A stretch of DNA of 64,000 nt from Neoscytalidium dimidiatum (lineage: Eukaryota > Ascomycota > Dothideomycetes > Botryosphaeriales > Botryosphaeriaceae), in contig CM074704.1 in the NCBI GenBank assembly GCA_037367355.1, positions 62,001-126,000 on the forward strand, in the 5' to 3' direction. Positions 53,421 through 64,000 of the stretch are shown one piece after another (within the stretch, counting starts at the first letter, position 1; each line of letters begins with the position of its first letter). Below the pieces are notes generated by a model. The model saw only the letters and a list, made by a program, of their open reading frames with translations, was not told the DNA's origin and made no database searches. The translations under genes were made by a program, and so were the position numbers.

Positions 53421-56400
53421 CGTGGAACAGGTAGACTCCGACGGGAGATCCTGGCTGGAGCTGGACAGATCTGCCGCGATGGACAGGCTTGAAGGGGTTG
53501 TGGAACCCATGAGGCGCGCCCGTGGCTCTGGTGCTCAGATGGTGTGGTTCTTCCACGATAAGAAGAATTGCCAGGAGCGTACGGCGGGAAATCTCGTGGA
53601 GAAGTGAGTCGTGAGGCGAGATTCAAGCGATGACGGGGACTTCCTGCGGTATTAAGGGCGCCGAGTTGGACAAAGAAATCGCTGTTTCGAGGCCACGGAA
53701 CGCATAAATATTGTGCGTGTTGGAGGGTGCATCCACACGCATCTTTTCGCATAAAGGGTTTCCTTGATTGCACGACATCATTTGGTGGCACAGCACAGAG
53801 CCTGCTGCATGCGAGGACCGTCCAAGCTCAGGACGACAGGGACCTGCAGATGCTGACTCCTTTATCTATAAGAGCCCTGGCCCCTGGACAAGGTCATCGC
53901 TGTGACCGCGTCCAACGGTTTCCGCTCTGTTGTTCTTCGACTGTCGAGGTTTTTTGGATGACAGGTCGTCTGCAGCTCTACCTGATAGTCTGCTAGATGC
54001 AACTGAATGCCTGTATGCTGTAGCACGTTGGCCGCCGAGGACGTACAATACATCCATTGCCGCTCGATCACTGCGGACCGTTTTGCCTGATTCACGCACT
54101 AGTGGGGTTCGTGCAGGATCAACGGCTAACTTTACGTCATGATTATCACAGTAAGGAATTCGAGACGTGCGGGATGTGCGTGCGACAGGGGCGAAGGGTG
54201 TCGTGGAACGCGAGACTTTGGCTCATCCATGATGTGGCCGATGATTTGACCCAGATCTGACCGACCGAGAACTGAGCCTGGAATTGAGCCGCACTCAGCA
54301 TGACCAGTTACACCGTGCCAGCAGCAGTGTCACTCAGAACCTTCGACGGCTACGTGCTACGCTAACGCCGCCAATTGGACGGAGCTCTCTTCCCGTCCTA
54401 CTAGCCTCGTCCTCGCGCAGCCATCGCCTGCGCAAACATATCCTAGATGGATCTCGCTTTCACAGGCGTGTAGAATGACATAGCACCGCAGCTATCCCGT
54501 CCCAGCCACGTGTCGTATGAGCAATGCGTTTGGCTGAGCTCACCCACCGCCTCTCCCCCTCCCCTTCCCCTCCCCATCCTTCCCCAAGCCCGTCGGTCCG
54601 AATGTTTTGGCAGTCGGTGCGGAATCTCACATGGAGCCCGGTGCTAATCAGCATGTGTCTACGCTTCGTACCTGTCTGCGGCTCAGAGGAAAGCTACGCG
54701 ACCGCAGGCCAGTTCTGCATCCCGCGTTTCCGACCGGAGGCTAACCAGGGTGCATGCACTCGGGCAGCGACTCGGGACTAGCGTTGATTACACGACACCT
54801 TCCCTGCAATCGTGCATTTGCGACCCGTAGGACACATCGGCAAGGCTAATGCAGCGAGTGCATGTACATCCCGGCCCGGTGTTGGCGCGGCTCGTCGGCT
54901 GCGACGGTTCTGCGTCAATGATTCCATGCAGTTGTCTACATTGGGAGAGCCAGCAGCAACTTTGGACGTCTGAAATAAAAACCACCTTACCGCTTCCTTC
55001 GATTTCCTTGTCCATCAATGGAGAGGTGGATGATGCGATACGTACCGTACGACGGTCGCGAGCGCGTATCATACCGCTCCGGAAACCTCCTGATCCACTC
55101 AGTTCCCGGGCCTCTCCGAGCGTACGGCAAACTCAATTTGTACGATCATTGTCCCTGAATGAATTATCTTATCTTAATACTTGTGAATGCGTCACGTCCC
55201 AATCTTCACTATTGACGCCGGTGCTTGATGCTGTTGGCTGGACGCTGCAGCTGCACGCGGTCGCGTGTGGAGGATACGACAAGGCCTGCAGCCTCGCACG
55301 TCCACCCCGCCAATGGCCAAGAAGTTACGCGGGAGCATATGAATTCGAGGAAGAGCGCCAGTTGCTCTTTTCCGGCACGCTGAGGTGATTTGGGCCTATC
55401 ACACACCGACATATCGTTTCGTAGCATAAGCGTTCCAGGCCTTCGAGCTAGACGCCGGCCGTGGAGATTTCCCGTACAGTAGTGGGCCGACGTAGATGTA
55501 CCCGTGAAGGATTTAGTAGAAGTTCCAGATTTATCCGCATCTCACCGGAGCATTGCCGCTAACCCGAACGAAACTTTGCTGATGGGATCTATTGACAGCT
55601 ATGAGAGACGCGTTGCTCCGAAGATGGGGGCTATGGTTCCCGAGCGAAGATCGGTCATGTCGCCAATCATTCTCCGCCTTTTCGTATGGATAGTCCCCCC
55701 ACTAATGCAAACCTCTCAACGCGAGCCTTCACACTAAGGTAGAGACTTAGAGAGCGATTCCGGATGCCGGGCTAACGCGTCCTTCGCAGCGACTCTCCTC
55801 ATCTTACTGTTCATCTATAAGCCAATGTTCAATCTGTATACATGCTCGCTCTAATTGTCGGTATTGTCACTCAGGCCCGTACAATTCTGCCTAGCAAAAC
55901 CAGAACCGCTTCATTCGAAAGTATGTTTCTTTTGATCCTTCGCCACTCTCGCCGCCAGGTCACCAGTGTTACGGCGTAGCCTCCATAGGGATTATAAAAC
56001 TTTTACTGTGGATAGTCTCAACGCTAGGTAGGTACACCCGCCTCGATCTGAGTTCTGGCCCGCCTTAGCCAGGGGTGTTGACCGTAGTGGCAATCCTGTG
56101 GCAAAAAGTGGAACTGCGAGCTTGGACCAGCAAAATACTTCCGGCTAAAGTGAAAAAGATGTTCTCGCACTTCTTTTGTTTTCTGGGCTCAAATACTAAA
56201 GTAGCTGAACTTATGGCTTTGACTACTATACCAGCGGGAGCTCGATAGTACATGGGCACCGGGAAGGGAAATAAAAGTTCCGTGAACGACATTTAAGTAT
56301 GCAACGCCCAAATTAGCCTTTGTGAGCAGAACGCAATCACGAGGGTCCTTCGAGATCCGTACTAGCTGTGGTAAGGGAATCAAAGATTATGGGGAAGGCG

Positions 56401-58134
56401 AGAGAGCGGAGAAGTCAACAACATAGCAAATAACTTCTGCAGTCCCGTCAAAAGTAGAGACACTCGGAAGTTTAAATGACAGGCAGAGACTCTGAATATA
56501 TAGGACTATATCAAGGCCATTACCCAGCGCTGTAATTAATCTGGCGTCGAACTGTTTCAATTTTGAGGCTATCAATGCTAAGCATGGGAGAATGGCAGAG
56601 ATAAGCGCAGTGGGGCGTCATCAGTAGTAAGTTAGCTGAACATACAAAAAAAAAAATCCTCAATTGAGTTCATTCCGTTACCTCTTCTGCCCCTTGAATA
56701 GGGCCTGCGTGGTGGCATGGCGTAATAGCTAAGGGTGATACCTCTACGAAGCGAGTCGAAGATCGAAATTAGCGCCAACTGTGACTGATATCGATGCCAA
56801 CGGAAGTAACGAAGGGGGCTCATGGAAGGATTACTTGACGATGAGTAGCTCCCGTGTGAGTGACCTTTGCATGGCGTTCGAGATGCTTGGAGACGCAAAT
56901 CATGCCACCAGCGACGACAAGTCTCTCCGCTACTCGACGCGAGGCTTTTTTGTTGTCCTTTGTAAGCTCATGCCGTAGAGTTCAGAAGGCGGTGCAAAGG
57001 CGAAGTAGTTCTCTGAACATGCTGGAGAAGGGGCGCCAGAGGTGTCCCTCTTTATGCTCCAGTCGGCTAATACGCAGCTGATACTGCACTAAAGCCATAC
57101 ACGTGTGAATTTCTAACACATGCAGACAAGACTAGAGAGTTGGGTCACATGTGTACATGTTACACGCAAGTGACGGGCCACCAGGAGTTCGAGGCGTTCA
57201 CGTATTGTATCGAGATCGGGGTATGGTTCCCGTCAACTGTGGAGCAAAGGTCTACATTCGCGGTTGACGAGCTTGTGATGTCTTGTGGGACAATATAATG
57301 CCGGATACTCGCGATACGCACACAATAGTCGCTGCCGACGATAAGGCACGGACGCGGAGGGCACCGCTTATTTATGATTTTCTATCAACTCACATGATCT
57401 ACTTTATTGTATTTTGAGACCTAATTACTCACTGAGTCTTAGAAATCAAGATAATTAGTACCATTATGCGCTATGTGTCGATGATCAGCGAGTCCGAGCC
57501 GGAAGGACTCGAAGCGCAGTCTCTATGGAACGGCGTGCTTCACCAAGCGCGAAGGGCTCATGGCATAAGTGGAAGCTCAGTCAGACTCACCAGGGTCAGA
57601 CACGAATTTCCCTCCGACGGTAGAGCACACCATTTGCAGCTCGATACCCTGCTCGAACCCAAGAGACAGGCGATTATCCTCGCTCAGTTGAAGAGGGAGA
57701 CAGCGTGTATTTGAGAGCACCGCTGTCCCCTGCAAAGACGTTCCTGAACGCCGGAGAATGCGGTTACAGGCTCTGCTTCCATTGAGAAAATACGATAGCA
57801 CGTGGCGAGGACCTGTAGCACCCCTGTTCATCTTGAGTGTGGTTCTTGCTGATCGAAGTAGTGCACGCAGGAGCGAAGATCTCTCTCTTGATATCTGTTC
57901 AAAACTCTCCTGCCGTACTCTTTATCACTTTTATTTTGATCCTCTGGGCGGGCCTTGCACTACAGGAAGACAGGAAGACAGCTGGAACTGTATTGTGCAG
58001 CGCCTCAGGGATAATTTCCCTCGATTCATTCCGTATCCAATTTGTTTTATGACGCTCGATCGCGTAGCTATACTCTGCGCGGTATGTACATGAACATTAT
58101 CAGTCCGATAGTAGCAGCAGCGGTAGCCGTGCTC
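53421..58134. other. Long gene-poor stretch
   Basis: Nearly 5 kb without a defensible gene. The longest frame (plus, 54849-55388, 179 codons) has no motif. A C/T-rich tract lies at 54550-54592, and 55740-57480 is relatively AT-rich. One copy of the dispersed repeat is at 56978-57110. Confidence 0.5.
56978..57110 (+). repeat. Dispersed repeat, copy 2
   Basis: Same order of blocks as copy 1 at 17752-17875: TTCAGAAGGCGGTGCAAAGG, AGTAG, a GGAG-rich centre, GCTCCAGTCGGCTAATACG, CAGCTGATACTGCACT and TTTCTAA. It is clearly diverged from copy 1. Confidence 0.6.
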
Positions 58135-58684
58135 GCGGCCGTGACGGGGCTCGTTGTTGTTGGCGGCTGCGGCGGCGTCGGTCGGCAGCTGTATGATTAA
58201 GCGCTCCAGCCGGCCGACGTGGACCACGAGGTGCAGCTTGAGGGGGTGGCGGCGGAGGAAAAGATGGTCGGTTGGGGGAAAAGGAGGGAGGGGATAGGGG
58301 CGCTGAGCGTCGCCGAGGGGCCGGTGCATCAGCGGGGATGCCGGGAGGGAGGGAGAAAATGAGAGGTGCGGAGTCTGGCTTACGCGAGCTCATCGTCATC
58401 GTCAGGCGTATCGTCGCCGGGAGAGTTGGTGTGGTGCGGGCCATGGCCCAGGCCGCTGGGCGTGAAGGGCGCGTCTTGCTGTAGGAGGACTAGATCAGAG
58501 AAGCTGCACAGGGCGTGCGAGATGCGGCGGATGGAGCCGACGATGGCGTCTAGGTCGGCGGCGGTGCTGGCGTAGCGGAGCGTCTCGAAGGCGGCGTAGG
58601 TGTGGCGGCACAGGCGGAGGAGCTGGTCGGCGCATTCGCCGGGGATAGGCGCGAGAGATCATCATGCTCAGTCCGAGAGGCCAT
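58135..58684 (-). pseudogene. Orphan two-block family, copy C, frameshifted
   Basis: ATG 58684 opens MASRTEHDDLSRLSP, matching the DDLSLLP start of copy B. The match then continues one frame away as ECADQLLRLCRHTYAAFETL, STAADLDAIVGSIRRISHAL, SFSDLVLLQQDAPF. The switch falls at a run of four C (plus-strand GGGG at 58641-58644); five C would restore the frame, so a one-base loss is likely. Exon 1 ends GAGCTCGC before GTAAGC (58383). Block 2 reads LKLHLVVHVGRLERLIIQLP at about 58245-58186, but no acceptor joins it in the matching phase, and the helical tail of copies A and B is replaced by Ala/Asn-rich sequence. Two independent defects support a decaying copy. Confidence 0.5.
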
Positions 58685-61093
58685 GGCGGGCCTGGCTCAC
58701 GGTCGGGAGACGGTGGAGGAGCAATGGGTCAGTCGATTTCGCCAGTATTTAGCCACCTACCGCGAGGCTGATCGAGAAGGGTCGATGCGGGAAGCCGCGT
58801 TGAGGTCGCACGGGTTCATCAACCCATGACGGCAGGTTTGTTGTGTATGAGGAGGAATTGGGGCATCGTGGGCAGCGCTCTGCGACGGCAGGAGGTGTTC
58901 GGCGCCACAGCGGGACGGCGTGGTGGGCAAGGGAGTCATAGAGATGGTGGAGTTGGTGTCGGCGCGGTGGGTTGCAAAAGAGTTGGAGGCGGAAGGGCAG
59001 TTATTGGCCGGTCGGCGCTTTCCGGATTCGGCATCAGCTGGCAGGGTGTGGCAGGGTACAGGTGGAGGCTCTGGCGATCACCGCCTTCAGAACCAGCGCC
59101 GTTGCGAGACTTTACTCTTTTACCCCCACCAAGCACGCCGATAACATCGGAGGCCGCTCGCGCTGCAGGAGACGCGGCCACGTCCGTTCGAGCTACTTGT
59201 CGCTCTTGGTAGACGGAGATACAGTCCGGGGAAGCTCTATGCGGCAGAACTTCGTGTCGTGGTGACGGACGCAGCTGGACAAGGCTGCGGGCGCGTGTTC
59301 AGGTATGGAGGGTGGCTGGCGGCGGTAAGGTGGCCGTGGTCTGCCCAGCAGCCGCAACCTTGGTGAAAGCACCGAAAGGGATACTACAGACATGTTGCCT
59401 ATTCTCCGACGCTGCAGGATGACGTCGTGCCACCGCCGCGTCAAGGTCGACGCCGTTGCGCGGCGCACTGCCTCGATGTTTGGACGCGGTATGCCCCACT
59501 GCGGACGCCTGGGCGGTTTCGGGCCGCTGGGCCTGCCATGACCCGGTCGCCGCCGATCACCCTTCTAAAAATCGTTACCGCGAGCCATCGTAGATCACTG
59601 GCGCTGCTGCTGTCGGTTGGCCTCTGTCGTGCAAGCCTCGAACCGTGATCCAATTGGTGCATGTCGGCGACTAAAGGCGGCGTCACTGTCCCCACCAAGG
59701 TTTCAACGGAAAGTCGAGGCCATCCACCTCACCGAGTTTGTCCGCGGCGTCCATGTGTAGTACCTCGAGCGAGCGTTATGGCAGACTAGGTTGAAAGATG
59801 AAGCGGCTGTGTTCTTGGTTCTATACGCGTCTCCACGGGTCTCATTCGTGGGCTACGGCTGTGGCAGGCGATCGGACTCAAGCATTGTCGCTAAGGGAGG
59901 GAAAGCAGTGTAGGCGAGGACGGCGGAGGGATACCTAAGCTGGGCCTAGTAGCCCCTGGCCTATAGATGTTGGGTGGTTAACTTTCACTCTTTAGATTCA
60001 TGGGTTGTGCAGAAGTCGAATATGCAGCATCAAGGCTAGTTCATCTCCCTCGCGGAGCCTTGAATCTCCGGATTGCCGTACTCAAGCGCATTACAGACCC
60101 GTGCAAGTTGGGTGAAAGAGGGGAAGGGAAATAAAAGAAAAGGAACCATACAGAGAGGAAATGAGACGGGGAAAAAGAAAGAAAAGAAAAAACGAAGGAA
60201 GAGAGATCAATCATGTCAGAACGGAATTAGCGACTACAAGCAAATCGACACCTATTCCTCAAGCAGTTGACGCAGAAAACATGCATGGCGACATTTAGCG
60301 CCTGCAGCTTGCTGAGCACGGAGGCAAGTGCTTTTATTCCTGAGGGAAGCGATGCTTGGCAGGTGTCGAGTCTCCGGCCAGGCAGCTTGCCCACCAAGGC
60401 GTTCTTCGGTCATGTGCTCGCAACGTCAAACCTACCTGTAGTGGTTGCAGCAGATCGTCACTGCTCACCTGAATCGATTGCGCGACCGTCCTAGGTGAAT
60501 CGCAGCCCGGATCCGGCGTCTGTCTCAGCCTCGCGGCCCGGATATCCCTGCCGTCCGTCTAGCCTCGAATCTGGAATGAGTTTTTCGCCCGTAATCACTC
60601 CCCATGACCATGACTACATCAGCTGGAGATGCGGGCGCTCCCTGGCGTAAATGTATCTCGACGCGCGCAGCGGCGGGCGGGCCGAGCAGTTGTGGCATGA
60701 CTCAACGCCTTGCTAACGCATGGAAGGTGCTTGGAGCGCGCTTGGAAAGAGGCATCCTTCGCTTTGAGACGCCGCAGGCCACGTCGGTCGCAAGGCAAAT
60801 ACGGTTGCATTGCCAGACGCGGGTATAGGGACGACTGAATGTCTGAACTTCCGCCGCCATAGCTTGTTTTGCGCCTGGTGCGGTGCAGATAATCAGCCAG
60901 CACGAGGACGGCTCGGACTCGGCTTGTGCTTAGGCCTGCCTGCCTGCCTGCCGGTCCTGAGCCAGCGCCACAACGGGCGCGTGCCACGTCCACCCCCCAA
61001 GCTGAGGATCCGCAGGCGGCAACGGCGCCCCCAGCCGCAGAAACTCAAGTGCTGCGGGGGGCAAACCTAACCACTGCAGCGGAGGCTTCGGCG
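58685..61093. other. Intergenic, no gene recognised
   Basis: The tract 60107-60215 is A/G-rich (GGAAGGGAAATAAAAGAAAAGG-like). The frame of the next gene is open from about 60926 but has no ATG before 61094. Several GC-rich frames at 58800-59700 lack motifs. Confidence 0.4.
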
Positions 61094-61930
61094 ATGAGAG
61101 CCGCCGGGGCAGCTACGACGACGAGCATCCCGTCACGACACACCGGTGGCACCGACTCAGCACCCTCTGTGTCCGCTTGTTCCCACACCGGTCGCCTCGT
61201 CCATGGGCATCAAAGAACGCCCGTTGCCGAAGCACCAGCAGAACCCGGCCGTCCAAGCTCGCGTCAGGGAACCGGCGCCGGCAGCCAAGGGCGCGACGGC
61301 GGCCTTTCGACACTCCCGGCTCCCACGTTCGACCGCGTCCTCAAGAAGCTGTGCAGCTCTAAGTTCGGCGCATCCATTAGGCTCGATATGTGTCACGGCT
61401 AACATCCTATAGTGCCTCCTGTGTAGCGATCCCTACCATCATGACGGATGCGAGCACGGCTGCACAGTCGTACCCGTCCTCCTACCTGACCACCTTCAAT
61501 ACGATTATTCTCCCACTCCGTCTCGACGGCGGATGGACGATGGCTATTGCGGATCTGAAAACCCGCAAAGCCAGGATCTACAGTCCACCCAGCGACTTCG
61601 ACAGTGTGCACGCGGCCGCCGACGACTTCATAGCAGCCAGCCTTTGCGTGAAGGATTTTTCCTCCTCCTGGCAAGTAAACCACCTCCCCACCGCGTCGAA
61701 ATACACCTCACGCCGTGCTGAAGGGCATGCTGGCCGTGCAGCGGGATTGCGAGGAGCGCACCGAGGAGCTGCGGGCGCTGGCGGGCGCTAGGGACGCGGT
61801 CGAGGCCGGCGTGAGGGAGATGCTGGAGCGGGAGACGAGGGTGATGGAGGCGCTGGAGGGCGACGTCATCGAGGTGTGGACGGAGCTGAGGGCGGAGTGG
61901 AGGGATTTCATGGAGAAGGTGTCCGGTTGA
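61094..61930 (+). CDS. Ulp1/C48-like protein, catalytically degenerate, with coiled-coil tail
   Basis: Tentative exons 61094-61362, 61413-61674 and 61742-61930 keep phase and give about 239 aa. Introns are 50 bp (GTTCGG, GGCTAAC branch, CTATAG) and 67 bp (GTAAAC...GTGCAG). The middle exon reads SYLTTFNTIILPLRLDGGWT then MAIADLKTRKARIYSP. This resembles the Ulp1 protease core (IxxPxxxxxHWxLxxxDxxxxxxxxYDS), but the catalytic His is Gly here (GGW for GHW), and the downstream DCG with the nucleophile Cys is not found. The last exon is a strong coiled coil (EERTEELRALAGARDAVEAG onward). The N-terminal exon is Ala/Thr/Pro-rich. A non-catalytic SUMO-protease-like fold is the best guess; the 5' end is unresolved and the first donor is weak. 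Confidence 0.4.
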
Positions 61931-63180
61931 TTTGGGAGGGATTGATTAATGGATGAGTGTACAGCGGCTCAGAGAGATCTCGCTGTCGGGTCAGTATGTT
62001 CGGTTCTTTTTTTTTTCTCCGATTTTTTTCGAAGATAAGGTTTTTTTTTTTGGAAGTTTTTGGCTATTGCATACCACACCCGTCTCCCGGATCGTCAATG
62101 CGATGCAAACAACTGACTGTAAGTCAGCGCCGCAACTTAAAGCTGCGTAGATCAAGATACCACTAAGTTGTGGACGGCAGGACGATGATGGGCAGCTGCC
62201 TGATTCGCCCAATGTACGATATGCCGATCCGAATACTGAGCAAGCATACTAATAATGAATTTATGGCTGAACTCTATGTCTTTGATTATACGCTGATGGA
62301 TAAGTAGTATACTACTATTAAATATGTTATGTGCTTTATTCTTGAGTGTGCAATAAACACTGTTAAAATGCGCGGTAGATAAATTTGAAAATAGGTTCCG
62401 GAGATAGGCAACTGCCTTTACGGAAGCTCCGCTCGAGTTTAGGCGTAGGGCTAGGGATGGCACATCGTTATCAGTAGCAGTAACAACGTCTACGTGGAAC
62501 TCGAGGCTGCAGACTCCCCGCCAAGCGAGCGGGCCCGCGACAAAGGCCTCTCTAAGCGTTATGGAACTCCTGTAGACAAGCACGTCTTGCGCGTAAAGCT
62601 GAGCTGGAGCCAAAACGGAGACTGCAGTGCCTCGGTGTCGTCCAGTGCGAAGGCCAGCAAACTGCGCCCCAGGAATCGTACGGCGTCGAGTATATTTCTC
62701 TGATTGATTCGCTTATGGCTGACTTGAGCCCGGTGGAGTTGGTAGAAGCTGGGGCGACTCTGCTCAGTATGCGCGACTAGATAAGGACGTCACTGCTGCT
62801 TTTTCGTCGAACCTAACGCGGCAGACTGTTTACTTAGCTCGAAGTTGTCCAGTAGCGTAACTTTCTGGTGTATTGAAGCAGAAAGCCTTCTGAGATACTA
62901 GCATAGCGCAACGGTCGAATGGAATTTAAGGAAAATTAGCTGTATGTAGGATCGTTGTATGTAGGGTGCCCAGCGGTGCGGCGACACGCGGCGAACTTTC
63001 GTGGAGTGATGGCGCAGGATTATGGCTGGGGCTTCTTCAACGTGATGCGCATGGTGTGAGTTGTGCGGTGGCTGCACTTGCTGCGTGAGGTTTTCAGGTC
63101 TGCACAAGAAGGGGCCGAAGGTCAGTTTGGCATGGGGCAGTGTGCAGAGTGGTGTTGGACGCTGATCAGAGTGGTTGGTG
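61931..63180. other. Intergenic, no firm gene
   Basis: T-runs at 62008-62017 and 62041-62051. A minus-strand frame of 153 codons (62613-62152) in AT-rich DNA is longer than expected by chance but has no motif; it is not called. Confidence 0.4.
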
Positions 63181-63325
63181 GGGTTTGCTCAGGATAGTGG
63201 GCCATGCTCACATTGCTGGATTTTGCTCCGTTATTGGGACTTGCTCAGTTGCTGGGACTTGCTCAGATCACTGGATTTCGCCTCAGTTACTGTGACTTAC
63301 TCAGGTGCTGGGGCTTGCGCTTTTA
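63181..63325 (+). repeat. Degenerate 18-19-bp tandem array, about eight units
   Basis: Units start near 63181, 63199, 63218, 63236, 63254, 63273, 63292 and 63310. The consensus is close to GGGACTTGCTCAGTTACT, each unit having a GCTC or CCTC core. The array ends about 270 bp before the kinase-like ATG. Confidence 0.75.
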
Positions 63326-63595
63326 TTGCTGCTCGTCGTTCATTACATTTGCTACTGTACGTAGTAGATTTCTGGCGGCCGCTCCTGCCTCGCTTAGCGC
63401 CTCCGGTCGCCGTCACTTCCGTTTCTGCCCAGATCATCTTCAGCGCCTGCCTTATATTCGCCTGCCCCGCCTTCGCATACTTATCCGTCCTCATCCTTTC
63501 CTCCTCCGCCACCGCCAGCCCTCTCTCGCTATTGCGCACACTCCTTCACCTCACCCGACCGGTCTCAGCCGCACGCCAATCGCAGTCCCGCAATC

Positions 63596-64000
63596 ATGTC
63601 GAGGCGTCCAAAGGCCTTGGGCTATGGCAAAAGCAGCGTTACGTACGTGGAAACTATCGATGGAGTCGAGTACGCGATCAAGACGGTTTGTACCCAGGAC
63701 CCCAGTATGTGGTGGGTCGTCGTTACGCACTGATCGGTTGCCGGCCCGCAGTTCTACGACTATCGCGTCTTGTCCGCAGAGGTTTCGGCATACGAGAAGC
63801 TACAGGACGCAGAGCCTGTCACGGCCTACATCCCGCGCTACTACGGCCCCATCAACGACTGTCATTACAGCGGCAATGCCATCCGCCTCGAGCTGCTCCA
63901 AGGCCGGTCGCTTTGCAGCGTTCTGCCCACTCTTTCGGCCGATGCGCGCGACAAGCTCCACTCCACGCTGGCCGTTGTCCTGCAGAAGATCCACGAAGCT
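63596..64000 (+). CDS. Protein-kinase-like gene, 5' part (runs off the window)
   Basis: Exon 1 (63596-63685, 30 codons) reads LGYGKSSVTYVETIDGVEYA then IKT: a glycine-loop-like YGKSS and the VAIK-type lysine. After a 66-bp intron (GTTTGT...CCCGCAG) exon 2 continues in phase with AEVSAYEKLQ, the helix C glutamate region, then YIPRYYGPIND, hinge-like IRLELLQGRSL and a helix ending LQKIHEA, which should lead to the HRD loop just outside the window. The loop has fewer glycines than usual. This is the small-kinase or phosphotransferase type common in fungal accessory regions; substrate unknown. The 3' end is cut by the window. Confidence 0.7.

Noticed and set aside
54849..55388. 179-codon plus-strand frame
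   Set aside because: No recognisable domain or protein-like pattern across its length; isolated in a gene-poor stretch.
60926..61093. Upstream extension of the Ulp1-like frame
   Set aside because: No ATG in this part; kept only as possible unresolved 5' exon sequence.
62152..62613. 153-codon minus-strand frame in AT-rich DNA
   Set aside because: Longer than expected by chance but no motif, no family, no splice partner and no promoter feature.

Overview
The window looks like nuclear DNA of a filamentous ascomycete (Pezizomycotina). Genes are split by short GT-AG introns (mostly 45-90 bp, CTRAC-type branch sites), coding DNA is GC-rich, and the gene content (Zn2Cys6 factors, microsomal P450s, a COMT-type O-methyltransferase, SDR, BTB and FHA proteins) is typical of that group. 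A Dothideomycete-like genome would fit the many orphan regulatory genes, but that is a guess. Exons were joined by eye from frame, splice consensus and conserved motifs; no RNA or database evidence was available.

Layout. (1) 0-4.3 kb is a compact, well-supported metabolic block: the C-terminal part of a fungal transcription factor, then a 620-aa IlvD/Edd-type dehydratase that is convergent with it (stops about 5 bp apart), then an SDR oxidoreductase divergent from the dehydratase across a 310-bp shared promoter carrying TCGGA/TCCGA repeats. This fits a sugar-acid or hydroxy-acid catabolic module. (2) 5.4-7.0 kb is one long single-TM protein of unknown function. (3) 8-22.5 kb resembles a decaying secondary-metabolism neighbourhood: a P450 with an in-frame TAG, an intact P450, an intact O-methyltransferase and two fragments of MFS transporters, interrupted by an intact BTB/POZ gene. 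(4) 23-64 kb is sparse accessory DNA holding small, mostly orphan genes that look regulatory: FHA, Zn2Cys6, Myb/SANT-like, forkhead-like, a duplicated Cys-motif protein, a degenerate Ulp1-like protein and, at the right edge, the start of a protein-kinase-like gene. Three members of one unrecognised two-block protein family lie at 23, 43 and 58 kb.

No rRNA, tRNA, CRISPR array or complete transposon was found. Long gene-poor stretches contain microsatellites, short tandem arrays and at least one dispersed repeat (17.8 and 57.0 kb). The most noteworthy items are the three-member orphan family with a frameshifted copy, the small protein whose C-x7-C-x10-C-x2-C module is duplicated with one copy per exon, the forkhead gene whose first helix is out of frame, and the nonsense codon in the first P450.
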